Of a stretch of DNA of 64,000 nt, positions 24,339-32,886 are shown piece by piece (positions within the stretch are counted from its first letter, which is position 1; each line of letters opens with the position of its first letter). The position numbers and the translations under genes were made by a program. This DNA comes from JANQOH01 sp965201155 (GTDB lineage: Bacteria > Pseudomonadota > Alphaproteobacteria > UBA7887): contig OZ241752.1 in the NCBI GenBank assembly GCA_965201155.1, positions 1,364,001-1,428,000 on the forward strand, written 5' to 3'. Below the pieces are notes generated by a model, which searched no databases, was not told the DNA's origin, and saw nothing but the letters and a program-made list of their open reading frames with translations.

Positions 24339-25567
24339 GAGGTTGTCTTTCCATGCGGTTCGTGCAGTTCGGTGCTTTCGCCCGTCACTTCCTCGTACCA
24401 GAGCGAATGATGCTCCTTCGCCCATTGCTTCTCGACGCGGCCTGACTTCATCGCATCGAACGCGCCTTCCATGCCCACTGTACCGAGATAGATATGCGCG
24501 AGAATGACGGCGATGAACACAAACGCGACGATGGCGTGCCACACCTGCGCGAGCTGCATTTCCTCATGCGGGGCAAGCGTAGTCGGCAGTTCACCAAGCC
24601 CCAGCGCCTGCGGAATGCCGAGCATGTTCAGCTTTTCGAACGTGGCGGCGAACATCGGCAGTTCAAACGGAAACAGCAGCGACAGCCCCGATACGGAAAT
24701 CGACGCGCCGAACACGATGACAATCCAGAAAATGATCTTCTGGCCGGCATTAAACTTGCGCGCCGGGACATGCGTGTTGCGGGAGAACAATCCGCCCCCT
24801 TTCGCCAGCCACACCAGATCGGCGCGGTTGGGGAAATTGTGCGCGACCCACGATACGAACACCAGAACCAGCGCCAGAATGAAGGCCCAGCTCACATTGT
24901 TGTGGACCCATTTCGACGCCATCGCCAGGACGGCGAAGCTCTCCTTGCCGAACAGGGGTATCAGCGCCGTGCGTCCGAACAGCACGATCAGCCCGCTTAT
25001 CGCCAGCAGGACGAAAGACCCGGCGAGCAGCCAATGGCCGAACCGCTCGACGGCATTGAACCGCAGCAGCGTTTCGCCGGTCTTTGCCCCGTGCAGGCGG
25101 ATTCTGCCGCGCCATAACAGGAACAGCGCCAGCAAGGCGATGGTGCCGCCCAGCAACCACGCGCCCCAATTGCTGAGAGGCCCCCGGCGAAATTCCAGCC
25201 AGCGCATGCCGCCATCCTGAATCAGCACGTCGGCGGCGGGGCCGCGTGCCGACACCGTGATGTCAGCGCTGCCGTAACGCACGGCGCGATAGACCTCCGC
25301 GTCGGAGACGCCGCCCAGCGCGCCCAATTGCGCTGCTATCGCCGCTGCGGCGTTGGGGTCACCGACGGCGTTGCGGCGAAAGGTGTCGTCGACCGGTTCG
25401 CCGCGCTGGCGTGCGAGAATGTCTTCCAGAGTCTGCGCGCCGCCGGTCTCGGCGCGCGATTCATCGGCTTCCTCGCTGCCGTCAGCGGCGCTTTCCTGCG
25501 CATCTGCGCCTGTCGGGAGCAGCACCCACAGGGCCAGAACCGCGAGAAAGCACCGCGCGCCTTTCAC
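24335..25567 (-). CDS. fdhC: Formate dehydrogenase cytochrome b subunit (gamma)
   Basis: 410 residues. It has a signal peptide ending ADA-QE, an acidic periplasmic N-terminal region, one helix near WGAWLLGGTIALLALFLLW, then the four-helix cytochrome b561-like domain. Candidate haem histidines lie in VERFGHWLLAG, SKWVHNNVSW and ILAHIYLGTVGMEGAF. It carries electrons from the periplasmic FeS subunit to quinone. The gene follows fdhB by three bases. Confidence 0.93.
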   Translation of the reverse strand: MKGARCFLAVLALWVLLPTGADAQESAADGSEEADESRAETGGAQTLEDILARQRGEPVDDTFRRNAVGDPNAAAAIAAQLGALGGVSDAEVYRAVRYGSADITVSARGPAADVLIQDGGMRWLEFRRGPLSNWGAWLLGGTIALLALFLLWRGRIRLHGAKTGETLLRFNAVERFGHWLLAGSFVLLAISGLIVLFGRTALIPLFGKESFAVLAMASKWVHNNVSWAFILALVLVFVSWVAHNFPNRADLVWLAKGGGLFSRNTHVPARKFNAGQKIIFWIVIVFGASISVSGLSLLFPFELPMFAATFEKLNMLGIPQALGLGELPTTLAPHEEMQLAQVWHAIVAFVFIAVILAHIYLGTVGMEGAFDAMKSGRVEKQWAKEHHSLWYEEVTGESTELHEPHGKTTS

Positions 25568-25570
25568 CGC

Positions 25571-26164
25571 TCAGCCGCTTTTCTGGTCATAGGCCGTCCC
25601 CCAGCCCCAGGCACCGGAGCCGAAGCCGCGCGCCACTATGCGCTCGCGGTAGATGCCTGAAACGACATCACCGTCGCCCGCCAGCAGCGCCTTGGTCGCG
25701 CACATCTCGGCGCAGATGGGCAGTTTGCCTTCGGCAATCCGGTTGCGGCCATATTTGGCGAATTCAGCGGAAGAATGTGTTTCTTCTGGGCCGCCGGCGC
25801 AGAATGTGCATTTGTCCATCTTGCCGCGGGAACCGAAATTGCCCGCTTGCGGAAACTGCGGCGCCCCGAAGGGGCACGCATAGAAGCAATAGCCGCAGCC
25901 GATGCACAGGTCCTTGGAGTGCAGGACCACCCCGTCCTCGGTCTGATAGAAGCAATCGACCGGGCACACCGCCATGCAGGGCGCATCGGAACAATGCATG
26001 CAGGCCACCGAGATCGAGCGTTCGCCCGGCTGGCCGTCATTGATCGTCACCACCCGGCGCCGATTGATCCCCCACGGCACTTCGTGCTCATTCTTGCACG
26101 CGGTGACGCAGGCGTTGCATTCGATACAACGCTCGGCGTCGCACAGAAATTTTGCTCGCGCCAT
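25571..26164 (-). CDS. fdhB: Formate dehydrogenase iron-sulfur subunit (beta)
   Basis: 197 residues. Four Cys clusters for 4Fe-4S centres: CIECNACVTACK, CMHCSDAPCMAVCP, CIGCGYCFYACP, and CTFC with a later CAEMC. It passes electrons from the molybdopterin subunit to the cytochrome b. There is no C-terminal membrane helix like that of E. coli FdnH, so anchoring would rely on the gamma subunit. It is eleven bases downstream of fdhA. Confidence 0.95.
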   Translation of the reverse strand: MARAKFLCDAERCIECNACVTACKNEHEVPWGINRRRVVTINDGQPGERSISVACMHCSDAPCMAVCPVDCFYQTEDGVVLHSKDLCIGCGYCFYACPFGAPQFPQAGNFGSRGKMDKCTFCAGGPEETHSSAEFAKYGRNRIAEGKLPICAEMCATKALLAGDGDVVSGIYRERIVARGFGSGAWGWGTAYDQKSG

Positions 26165-26175
26165 CTGTTTTCTCC

Positions 26176-29070
26176 CTATGCCGTGTAAATCTTGCAGAGA
26201 GTGGCTTTGGTCTCCTGCATTTGCGTCACCGAGTCATAGCCATAGGTCTGCGCCGTGTTGCAGCTTTCGCCCAGCACATAGGGGTCAGTCCCCGGCGGGT
26301 ATTTGTGCCGCAGGTCCTCGCCCTGGTAGTGGCCGCCGAAATGGAACGGCATGAACGCGACGCCCGCGCCCACCCGTTCGGTAACCATGGCCATCACCTT
26401 GACCCGCGAACCTTCCGGCCCCTCGACCCACACTTGCGCGCCGTTCCGCACGCCGAGATTGTTGGCGTCGCGCGGATTGATCTCCACGAACATGTCCTGC
26501 TGGAGTTCTGCAAGCCACGGATTGGAGCGCGACTCCTCACCGCCGCCCTCATATTCGACGAGGCGCCCCGATGTCAGGATGATCGGATACTCGCCCGAGA
26601 AATCCTGTTTCTGGATCGATGCGTACATGGTGGGCAAGCGGTAGAACTTGCGGTCGTCATAGGTCGGGTAGTCCGCCACAAGGTCGCGACGCGGGGTGTA
26701 GAGCGGCTCGCGGTGAAGCGGTATCGGGTCCGGGAAGGTCCACACCACCGCCCGCGCCTTGGCATTGCCGAACGGTGCGCAGCCATGCTTGATGGCGACC
26801 CGCTGAATGCCGCCGGAAAGATCGGTTTTCCAGTTGGTCGCAGGGCCGGCAACAGCGTCGATCACCGCCCGTTCCCCGGCCGTGAGATCGCCGTCCCACC
26901 CCAGGTCCATCAGCATCTGCATGGTGAACTCGGGATACCCGTCCTGAATTTCCGAACCCTCGGAATATACGCCTTCCGCCAGCAGGTTCTCGCCGTCGCG
27001 CTCGACGCCGAAACGGGCGCGGAAGGTCAATCCGCCTTCCGCCACCGGCTTCGACATGTCATAGAGATTGGGCGTCCCCGGATGGCCCATTTCCGGCGTG
27101 CCCCATGACGGCCAGGGCATCCCGTAATAGTCGCCGTCCGCCGGGCCGCCGATCGCCTGAAGCGTCGTGCGGTCGAACGTGTGCTGATTGGCCATATGGA
27201 GCTTGATCCGCTCCGGCGACTGGCCGGTATAGCCGATCGTCCACATGCCGCGGTTGAATTCGCGCGTCACATCCTCGACCACCGGCTCGTCCGGCCCCTC
27301 CATCGCGATATTGCGGAAGAACCGGTCTGCCCAGCCGAACTTTCTGGCGAATTTCGCCATGATGACCTGGTCGGGGAGACTCTCGAACAGCGGCTCCACC
27401 ACCCGCTCGCGCCATTGCAGCGAGCGGTTGGAGGCCGTGACCGAACCACGCGTTTCAAACTGCGTCGATGCGGGCAGCAGATACACGCCGTCGGTGCGGT
27501 CATGAAGAATGGCCGATACGGTGGGATATGGATCGATCACCACCAGCATGTCCAGCTTCTCCATTGCGGCCTTCATTTCCTTGCCGCGCGTCTGCGAGTT
27601 CGGCGCATGGCCCCACAGCACCATCGCCCGCACATTGTCGGGCTGGTCCATATTGGCCTTGTCTTCCAGCACCCCGTCGATCCAGCGCGACACCGGAATG
27701 CCGGTCAGGTTCATGAGGCTGGATTCCGTTCCGTCAGCGCCGGAAACGGTCGTGAAACGGCGTTTCAGCCAATCGATATCCTCGTCCCACACGCGCGCCC
27801 AATGCCCCCAGGCGCCCTCGGAAAGGCCGTAATATCCGGGCAGCGTGTGCGACAGGACGCCAAGGTCCGTCGCGCCCTGAACATTGTCATGGCCGCGGAA
27901 GATATTGGTGCCGCCGCCGGACACGCCCATATTGCCCAGCGCCAGCTGCAGGACACAGTAGGCGCGGGTGTTGTTGTTGCCGTTGGTGTGCTGGGTACCG
28001 CCCATGCACCAGATCACCGTGCCCGGGCGGTGGTTCGCCATGGTCCGCGCGATGCGCCGCAACTGCGCGCCCGGCGCGCCGGTCACGCGCTCCACTTCCT
28101 CCGGCGTCCAGCGCGCCACTTCCTCGCGAATCTGGTCCATGCCCCAGACGCGGGTGCGGATGAACTCCTTGTCCTCCCACCCGTTGCTGAAGATGTGCCA
28201 CAAAATCCCCCAGACCAGCGCCACATCCGTGCCGGGGCGGAAGCGCAGATATTCATCGGCATGGGCGGCCGTGCGGGTGAAGCGCGGATCGCAGACGATC
28301 AACGGCGCGTTGTTGCGCTCCTTCGCCCGCAGCACATGCAGCAGCGACACCGGATGCGCCTCGGCGGGGTTGCCGCCGATCAGCAATATGGCGCGGCTCT
28401 TGTGAATGTCGTTATAGGAGTTGGTCATGGCGCCATAGCCCCATGTGTTGGCAACCCCTGCAACCGTGGTGGAGTGGCAGATGCGCGCCTGGTGGTCCAC
28501 ATTGTTGGATCCCCAATAGGCGGCGAACTTGCGGAACAGATAAGCCTGCTCATTGCTGTATTTCGCTGAACCCAGCCAATACACGCTGTCCGGCCCGCTT
28601 TCCTCGCGGATGCGCATCATCCCGTCGCCGATCTCGTCGATCGCCTGTTCCCAGCTCAGGCGCTTCCACACGCCGCCTTCCTTCTTCATGGGATATTTCA
28701 GGCGGCGTTCGCCATGCGCGTGCTCGCGCACCGACGCGCCCTTGGCGCAATGGGCGCCGAGATTGAACGGGCTGTCCCAACCCGGCTCCTGGCCGACCCA
28801 GACGCCGTTATTCACCTCGGCGATGACCGTGCAGCCGACCGAACAATGGGTACAGACGGACTTCCTGGTCTCGACTTCCCCCATCACCGCCGGCGCCGCC
28901 TCGGCGCGCGTGACCCGCCCGCCGCTGGCGCCGATCGCCGCCAGGCCGCCAATGGCAAGGCCGGAGCCGCGCAGAAACGCGCGCCGGTCCACCGTCCGTT
29001 CGGCAAAACCGTTCGGACGCACCGTCTGCCGCGCGCGTCGCACCACCGGATTTGTTTTCTTCCTCAGCAT
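26176..29070 (-). CDS. fdhA: Formate dehydrogenase catalytic subunit (alpha), Tat-exported
   Basis: 964 residues, molybdopterin oxidoreductase. Twin-arginine signal DRRAFLRGSG at 28-37 exports it folded. One 4Fe-4S cluster is bound by Cys73, Cys76, Cys80 and Cys108 (VCTHCSVGC then HCAKG). The metal ligand is Cys198 in ARICHSTTVAG, so this is a cysteine enzyme, not the selenocysteine type. It oxidises formate to CO2 at the periplasmic face with the beta and gamma subunits. The C-terminal molydopterin dinucleotide-binding domain contains NPRDANNLGVRNGAQVWVEG. Mo versus W cannot be told. Confidence 0.96.
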   Translation of the reverse strand: MLRKKTNPVVRRARQTVRPNGFAERTVDRRAFLRGSGLAIGGLAAIGASGGRVTRAEAAPAVMGEVETRKSVCTHCSVGCTVIAEVNNGVWVGQEPGWDSPFNLGAHCAKGASVREHAHGERRLKYPMKKEGGVWKRLSWEQAIDEIGDGMMRIREESGPDSVYWLGSAKYSNEQAYLFRKFAAYWGSNNVDHQARICHSTTVAGVANTWGYGAMTNSYNDIHKSRAILLIGGNPAEAHPVSLLHVLRAKERNNAPLIVCDPRFTRTAAHADEYLRFRPGTDVALVWGILWHIFSNGWEDKEFIRTRVWGMDQIREEVARWTPEEVERVTGAPGAQLRRIARTMANHRPGTVIWCMGGTQHTNGNNNTRAYCVLQLALGNMGVSGGGTNIFRGHDNVQGATDLGVLSHTLPGYYGLSEGAWGHWARVWDEDIDWLKRRFTTVSGADGTESSLMNLTGIPVSRWIDGVLEDKANMDQPDNVRAMVLWGHAPNSQTRGKEMKAAMEKLDMLVVIDPYPTVSAILHDRTDGVYLLPASTQFETRGSVTASNRSLQWRERVVEPLFESLPDQVIMAKFARKFGWADRFFRNIAMEGPDEPVVEDVTREFNRGMWTIGYTGQSPERIKLHMANQHTFDRTTLQAIGGPADGDYYGMPWPSWGTPEMGHPGTPNLYDMSKPVAEGGLTFRARFGVERDGENLLAEGVYSEGSEIQDGYPEFTMQMLMDLGWDGDLTAGERAVIDAVAGPATNWKTDLSGGIQRVAIKHGCAPFGNAKARAVVWTFPDPIPLHREPLYTPRRDLVADYPTYDDRKFYRLPTMYASIQKQDFSGEYPIILTSGRLVEYEGGGEESRSNPWLAELQQDMFVEINPRDANNLGVRNGAQVWVEGPEGSRVKVMAMVTERVGAGVAFMPFHFGGHYQGEDLRHKYPPGTDPYVLGESCNTAQTYGYDSVTQMQETKATLCKIYTA

Positions 29071-29141
29071 TCTGTTTCTCCCTGCGCGCGCCGCCCGGCG
29101 CCCGATTGCATGTTCCTCAGAGAGTGTCTTCCGACATATCC

Positions 29142-29330
29142 TCAGAAACGTGCGCTGTCGTAATAGGCGCGGACATGCGTTGTTTCCTGCAACCCCTCGC
29201 CGTCAACCTCGCCTGCCGCGGCCGGTGCTGCGCCAGCGGCTGCAGCAATCGCCGCCGCGGGCGCCGCCAGCGCGGCCTGTTTCAGAAAGTCGCGGCGGCT
29301 GGCGCCGTTGCCGTCGGTTTCCCTGTCCAT
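29142..29330 (-). CDS. Formate dehydrogenase region Tat-target small protein
   Basis: 62 residues: twin-arginine motif SRRDFLKQ, an Ala-rich hydrophobic stretch, and a short tail ending HVRAYYDSARF. This matches the small proteins (TIGR02811 type) found next to periplasmic formate dehydrogenases, whose role is unproven. GGGAGGTGACACCC precedes the ATG at 29330. It lies between the TorD-like chaperone and fdhA. Confidence 0.88.
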   Translation of the reverse strand: MDRETDGNGASRRDFLKQAALAAPAAAIAAAAGAAPAAAGEVDGEGLQETTHVRAYYDSARF

Positions 29331-29370
29331 GGGTGTCACCTCCCTGCCTTGTAGGTTCATCATTCGCGGT

Positions 29371-29970
29371 CTATTCGGCCTGCATCCGAAACGCCTCGGT
29401 TTCGATCTCCATGAACGCCCGCCCGGCGGCGCCGACCGGCTGATAGAAGCGCGCACATAATGCGCATTCCAGATCAGAAAAGAAATGCCCCGCCCACGGC
29501 GCCACATGGTCGTCAAAAAACTGCCGTGTCCGCACTGCCGGCGCCGGCGCGCCAAGGCGCCCCGAAATCAGCGCCGCCATCATTTCCAGCACGCTGGCGA
29601 TATGGTCTTCCGGATCGTTCACATCGGCGGCGCGGCGAATGGCCAGTTGCGCCATGGAATCCCGCAGCGCCGCCAGCGGTTTCTCATTCAGGAACCCGGT
29701 CATGTAGTAACTGCCGTAAGGCACCAGCTCGCCCCGCCCGACGCCGATAAACAGCGTGTGAAACTCGTCCGCCACCGCCTCCGGCGTCGCTCCGGCCGCT
29801 GCTTCGCGGAGCGCCTGCACCGCCCGCCCCAGCGCGCTGTCATTGCCCTCCAATGCGGCGATCTTCCGCAGCAGCGCCGCATCCGGGGGCGCCGCCAGCA
29901 ACGCGCCGAGAAAGTCATAGAGATCGGCGCGCAGCCTGTCTTCCGCCGTCGGCGCGGCTTCTTCGCTCAT
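29371..29970 (-). CDS. TorD/DmsD-family molybdoenzyme chaperone
   Basis: 199 residues, all helical. Family blocks: DLYDFLGALLAAPPD, EFHTLFIGVGRGELVPYGSYYMTG and NDPEDHIASVLEMMAALI (the DxEDH motif). These chaperones bind the Tat signal of the catalytic subunit and delay export until the cofactor is in place. ATG overlaps the end of the DUF3306 gene by four bases. Confidence 0.93.
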   Translation of the reverse strand: MSEEAAPTAEDRLRADLYDFLGALLAAPPDAALLRKIAALEGNDSALGRAVQALREAAAGATPEAVADEFHTLFIGVGRGELVPYGSYYMTGFLNEKPLAALRDSMAQLAIRRAADVNDPEDHIASVLEMMAALISGRLGAPAPAVRTRQFFDDHVAPWAGHFFSDLECALCARFYQPVGAAGRAFMEIETEAFRMQAE

Positions 29971-30578
29971 CCCGCCGCCTCCGCTGCCGGTTCGGCAAAG
30001 GTGAAGCGCATGCGCCGCCGCCCCGGCGGCAGCGCTGTCGGCTCGGGCAATTCTTCCTCCGCCTGCGTCTCCTGCTCCTGCTGCAGCGCCGGTAACGGCG
30101 CGGCCTCCTGACACTCCACAGCAAGGGCCGGCATCTCCGCAATCGCCGCCGGCGGGTCGGCCGCCGGCGGGGCAGGCACGGCCGCATTCAGCCGCGCAAC
30201 CATCCCCTTGCCCACTTCATAGGCGGTCTGCAGCGCCTCCACCACGGTCGCGCCGTCCGTGTAGTCCTCGCCATATTCGACCAGATTGTCGAGATTCGCG
30301 AGCACCGGATCGGACACCCAGAGACGCCTGAGCGCACGCCGCCGCAAATGCTCCGGCACCGCATCGGCCATGAACGCGGTGAAATCATCGCCGCGCCGCA
30401 GGCTGTCCGGGTCGGGCAGGTTCAGTTTCGCGAGAATTTCGCCGTCGGACTTTTGCGGTTTTCCCGTGTCCTGAACGGCGCCTTCGCCGGCAACGCCGCG
30501 CGCCGCCTGCTCTTCGGCGCGCGCTTCCGCCGCCACTGCCGCCTTGCGCCGGCTCCAGAAATCGCCGCGCCGCGTCAC
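29967..30578 (-). CDS. DUF3306 domain protein
   Basis: 203 residues. Starts with DFWSRRKAAVAAE; the core ILAKLNLPDPDSLRRGDDFT and LRRRALRRLWVSDPVLANLD is the DUF3306 signature. The Pro/Glu-rich C-terminal third looks disordered. It occurs in formate dehydrogenase operons with DUF3305, function unknown. It overlaps both neighbours by four bases. Confidence 0.9.
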   Translation of the reverse strand: MTRRGDFWSRRKAAVAAEARAEEQAARGVAGEGAVQDTGKPQKSDGEILAKLNLPDPDSLRRGDDFTAFMADAVPEHLRRRALRRLWVSDPVLANLDNLVEYGEDYTDGATVVEALQTAYEVGKGMVARLNAAVPAPPAADPPAAIAEMPALAVECQEAAPLPALQQEQETQAEEELPEPTALPPGRRRMRFTFAEPAAEAAG

Positions 30579-31165
30579 TGCTCCGGTCTTCCCCCGGCGC
30601 GCCGCGGCGCCCGGTAGACATCCGACATCTGGCGAATGCGCGGGTCGCCCCTGCCGTCTTCCGTCAGGTCCACGCGGGTGCGGTCGCGCCGCCGCTTGAC
30701 GAACGCCTCTTCCTCATGATGCCGCGCGACAAAATCACTTACAAAGGCCGCCAGCCCGGCCGGCATCGGCACTGGCTCGACCAGTTCTTCGCCGCTGTCC
30801 ATATAGTCCTGCGCCTCGAACGGCGACGCCGTGGCCAGCACCATCGCCGGCCCGTCCGCCGGCAGAGCGGGCGGCCGCATCACCACGTAGACCATGGGGG
30901 TCCGCGCCGCCAGATTGGTGCGGTACGCCTCGGTATCCGACGCCCACAACTCCAGCGGCACCGTCGCGGCGTGATATTCCACACTCTCGCCTTCGCGCCG
31001 CAATTCGCGCCAGGCTGCGGCGCCGGCGCCGGGCAGCACGGCCACTGCCTTCCACGCCCAGCGCGCCCAGCGCGTCACTCCCGGCGAGCGGCGAATCACC
31101 ACCCCCAGCGGCAGCGTTGCCGCGGCACGCGGCCCGCCGCCATGCGGGCCGGCCTGTTTCAGCAT
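30575..31165 (-). CDS. DUF3305 domain protein, first gene of the formate dehydrogenase operon
   Basis: 196 residues. PLGVVIRRSPGVTRWARWAW near the N-terminus, YRTNLAARTPMVYVVMRP in the middle, then VSDFVARHHEEEAFVKRRRD. This is DUF3305, found with DUF3306 and formate dehydrogenase. The function is unknown. No clear Shine-Dalgarno sequence or promoter was found upstream. The divergent TPR gene begins 178 bases away, so the shared region probably holds both promoters. Confidence 0.9.
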   Translation of the reverse strand: MLKQAGPHGGGPRAAATLPLGVVIRRSPGVTRWARWAWKAVAVLPGAGAAAWRELRREGESVEYHAATVPLELWASDTEAYRTNLAARTPMVYVVMRPPALPADGPAMVLATASPFEAQDYMDSGEELVEPVPMPAGLAAFVSDFVARHHEEEAFVKRRRDRTRVDLTEDGRGDPRIRQMSDVYRAPRRAGGRPEQ

Positions 31166-31343
31166 TGCCGCCCGCCCGCGCGTATTCTGTTTCGCAACAT
31201 CTTCACGGCGTTCCGATTATGCGCTCCCCCGCCCCGGATATCCAGTGAAAATGCCCGTGCACGAAGACGAGGCAAGCACCGCTGGTCTTGACCGGCAAAG
31301 CGGGTATAGTAGCGCTAGTAACAACAGTCGAAAGCTCAAGGCG

Positions 31344-31832
31344 ATGACTCGAACGCCCCTGTTCGTTCTGGCCCTGGCGGCGCTCACCGCCCTGCCGGCA
31401 GCAGCCAATCGCGGAATCCCCGATTTCGCCCTGCCGGACCCCGCCGCGGAAGCCGAAAGCGAACCCCTCGACATCCAGGCTGGCTATGACGCAATCGACG
31501 CCGGCGATTACGAAACCGCCATCACCGTGTTCGAAGCGGTGCTGGATAAGGACCCGCGCGACGCCGAAGCGCACAACCAGCTCGGCTATGTGCATCGGCG
31601 GCTGCAGGACTTCCCCCGCGCCTTCAGCCATTACCGCACGGCGCTGTCCATAGACCCTGCGCACACCGGAGCCCACAACTATATCGGCGAGGCCTATCTC
31701 GAAACCGGCCAGCTCGAAATGGCGGAGGGCCATCTGCGCGAACTCGACATGATCTGCCTGTTCGGATGCGACGACTATTACGAACTCGCCCAGGCGGTCG
31801 CGCTTTACAAGGCCAACAACAACACAAGCTGA
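31344..31832 (+). CDS. Exported TPR-repeat protein
   Basis: 162 residues. Signal peptide TPLFVLALAALTALPAAA. At least two TPR units follow: YDAIDAGDYETAITVFEAVL, then AEAHNQLGYVHRRLQDFPRA and AHNYIGEAYLETGQLEMAEG. Probably a periplasmic scaffold. The C-terminal CLFGCDDYYEL has two cysteines that might form a disulfide. Start chosen at 31344, where the signal peptide begins. Confidence 0.88.
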   Translation: MTRTPLFVLALAALTALPAAANRGIPDFALPDPAAEAESEPLDIQAGYDAIDAGDYETAITVFEAVLDKDPRDAEAHNQLGYVHRRLQDFPRAFSHYRTALSIDPAHTGAHNYIGEAYLETGQLEMAEGHLRELDMICLFGCDDYYELAQAVALYKANNNTS

Positions 31833-31845
31833 CCCCGCGCCGGCG

Positions 31846-32886
31846 ATGACGCCAGGTTCGCGCGCGCCGCGCCGCGCCGACCGCGCCTTGCGGCAGCTTC
31901 TGGCCGGCGCCGGGCGCGCCCCCCGCATCGGCATTCTCGGCGGGTCCTTCAATCCCGCGCATGAAGGCCACCGCGCCGTCAGCCTGCGCGCCCTGCGCGA
32001 ATTGCGGCTGGACATCGTGCTGTGGCTCGTTTCGCCCCAGAACCCGCTCAAGCCGGCGCACGGCATGGCGCCGCTGGCACAGAGGCTGGCAGCCGCAAGG
32101 CGTGCGGCGGGGCGGCACCGCATACGCGCCTCAGCCATTGAGGACGCTCTTGGCACCCGCTACACTATCGACACGGTGCGCGCCTTGCGCCGCCGCTGGC
32201 CGCATGTACGATTCGTCTGGCTGCTCGGCGCCGACAATATGCTGCAAATGCCGGAATGGCGCCGCTGGCCGGCCCTGTTCCGCGCCATTCCCGTTGCCGT
32301 GTTCGACCGCCCTCCCTGGTCTGCGGCGGCGCTGCGCGGCAGGGCGGCAGCGCGCTTTGCCCGCTATCGGCGGCGCCCGCCGGGCCTTGCCGGCGCCGCC
32401 CCGCCCGCATGGACATTCCTTGGCGGCCGCCCGCATCCCGAATCCGCAACCCGCCTGCGCGAATTGTGGCGCCGGACCCACCCCGCGCCGGCGGAAACTG
32501 CCGCGCCGGAGGAGCCAGTGATCAGCGAAAGCAATCCCTCCCCCTGGGCGGAGACGATCCGCCATATCGCGGTCGGCTCGCTCGAAGACGACCAGGCCAG
32601 CGACATCAAGGTGATCGACCTCGCCGGCAAGACCTCCATCGCCGACCTCATGATCATCGCCAGCGGCCGCTCCGAACGCCATGTCACCGCCGTCACGCAA
32701 CATCTTGCCGAACGGCTGAAGAAACGCGGCATGCCACCGCGCTCCATCGAAGGACTGCCAAAGGCTGACTGGGTGCTCGTAGACGCGGGCGACGTCATCG
32801 TCCACATCTTCCGCCCCGAAGTGCGCCAGTTCTACAACCTCGAGAAAATGTGGGCCGTGCCGCTCCCGGAACCCGCCGTCCAATGA
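31846..32886 (+). CDS. nadD-rsfS: Fused NadD nicotinate-nucleotide adenylyltransferase and RsfS ribosome-silencing factor
   Basis: One uninterrupted frame of 346 codons. Residues 27-210 are NadD (GILGGSFNPAHEGH at 30-42, VWLLGADNMLQMPEWRRW, and a C-terminal SATRLRELWRR), which makes deamido-NAD. Residues about 232-340 are RsfS (IKVIDLAGKTSIADLMIIAS then HVTAVTQHLAERLKKRG and DWVLVDAGDVIVHIF), which binds L14 and blocks subunit joining. Most alphaproteobacteria have two genes. A GTG at 32518 with GGAGGAG just upstream could start RsfS alone, so both the fusion and a free RsfS may be made. Confidence 0.9.
   Translation: MTPGSRAPRRADRALRQLLAGAGRAPRIGILGGSFNPAHEGHRAVSLRALRELRLDIVLWLVSPQNPLKPAHGMAPLAQRLAAARRAAGRHRIRASAIEDALGTRYTIDTVRALRRRWPHVRFVWLLGADNMLQMPEWRRWPALFRAIPVAVFDRPPWSAAALRGRAAARFARYRRRPPGLAGAAPPAWTFLGGRPHPESATRLRELWRRTHPAPAETAAPEEPVISESNPSPWAETIRHIAVGSLEDDQASDIKVIDLAGKTSIADLMIIASGRSERHVTAVTQHLAERLKKRGMPPRSIEGLPKADWVLVDAGDVIVHIFRPEVRQFYNLEKMWAVPLPEPAVQ

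Noticed and set aside
27181..28569. 462-codon open frame on the plus strand
   Set aside because: Lies wholly antisense to fdhA; its codon content mirrors the GC-rich real gene and it has no start signal or domain.
26176..29070. Selenocysteine formate dehydrogenase
   Set aside because: The metal-ligand position is a Cys codon within an open frame; no TGA or SECIS-like structure is needed.
31290..31320. Promoter TTGACC ... TATAGT before the TPR gene
   Set aside because: The spacing between the two boxes is only 11 bases, too short for sigma-70.
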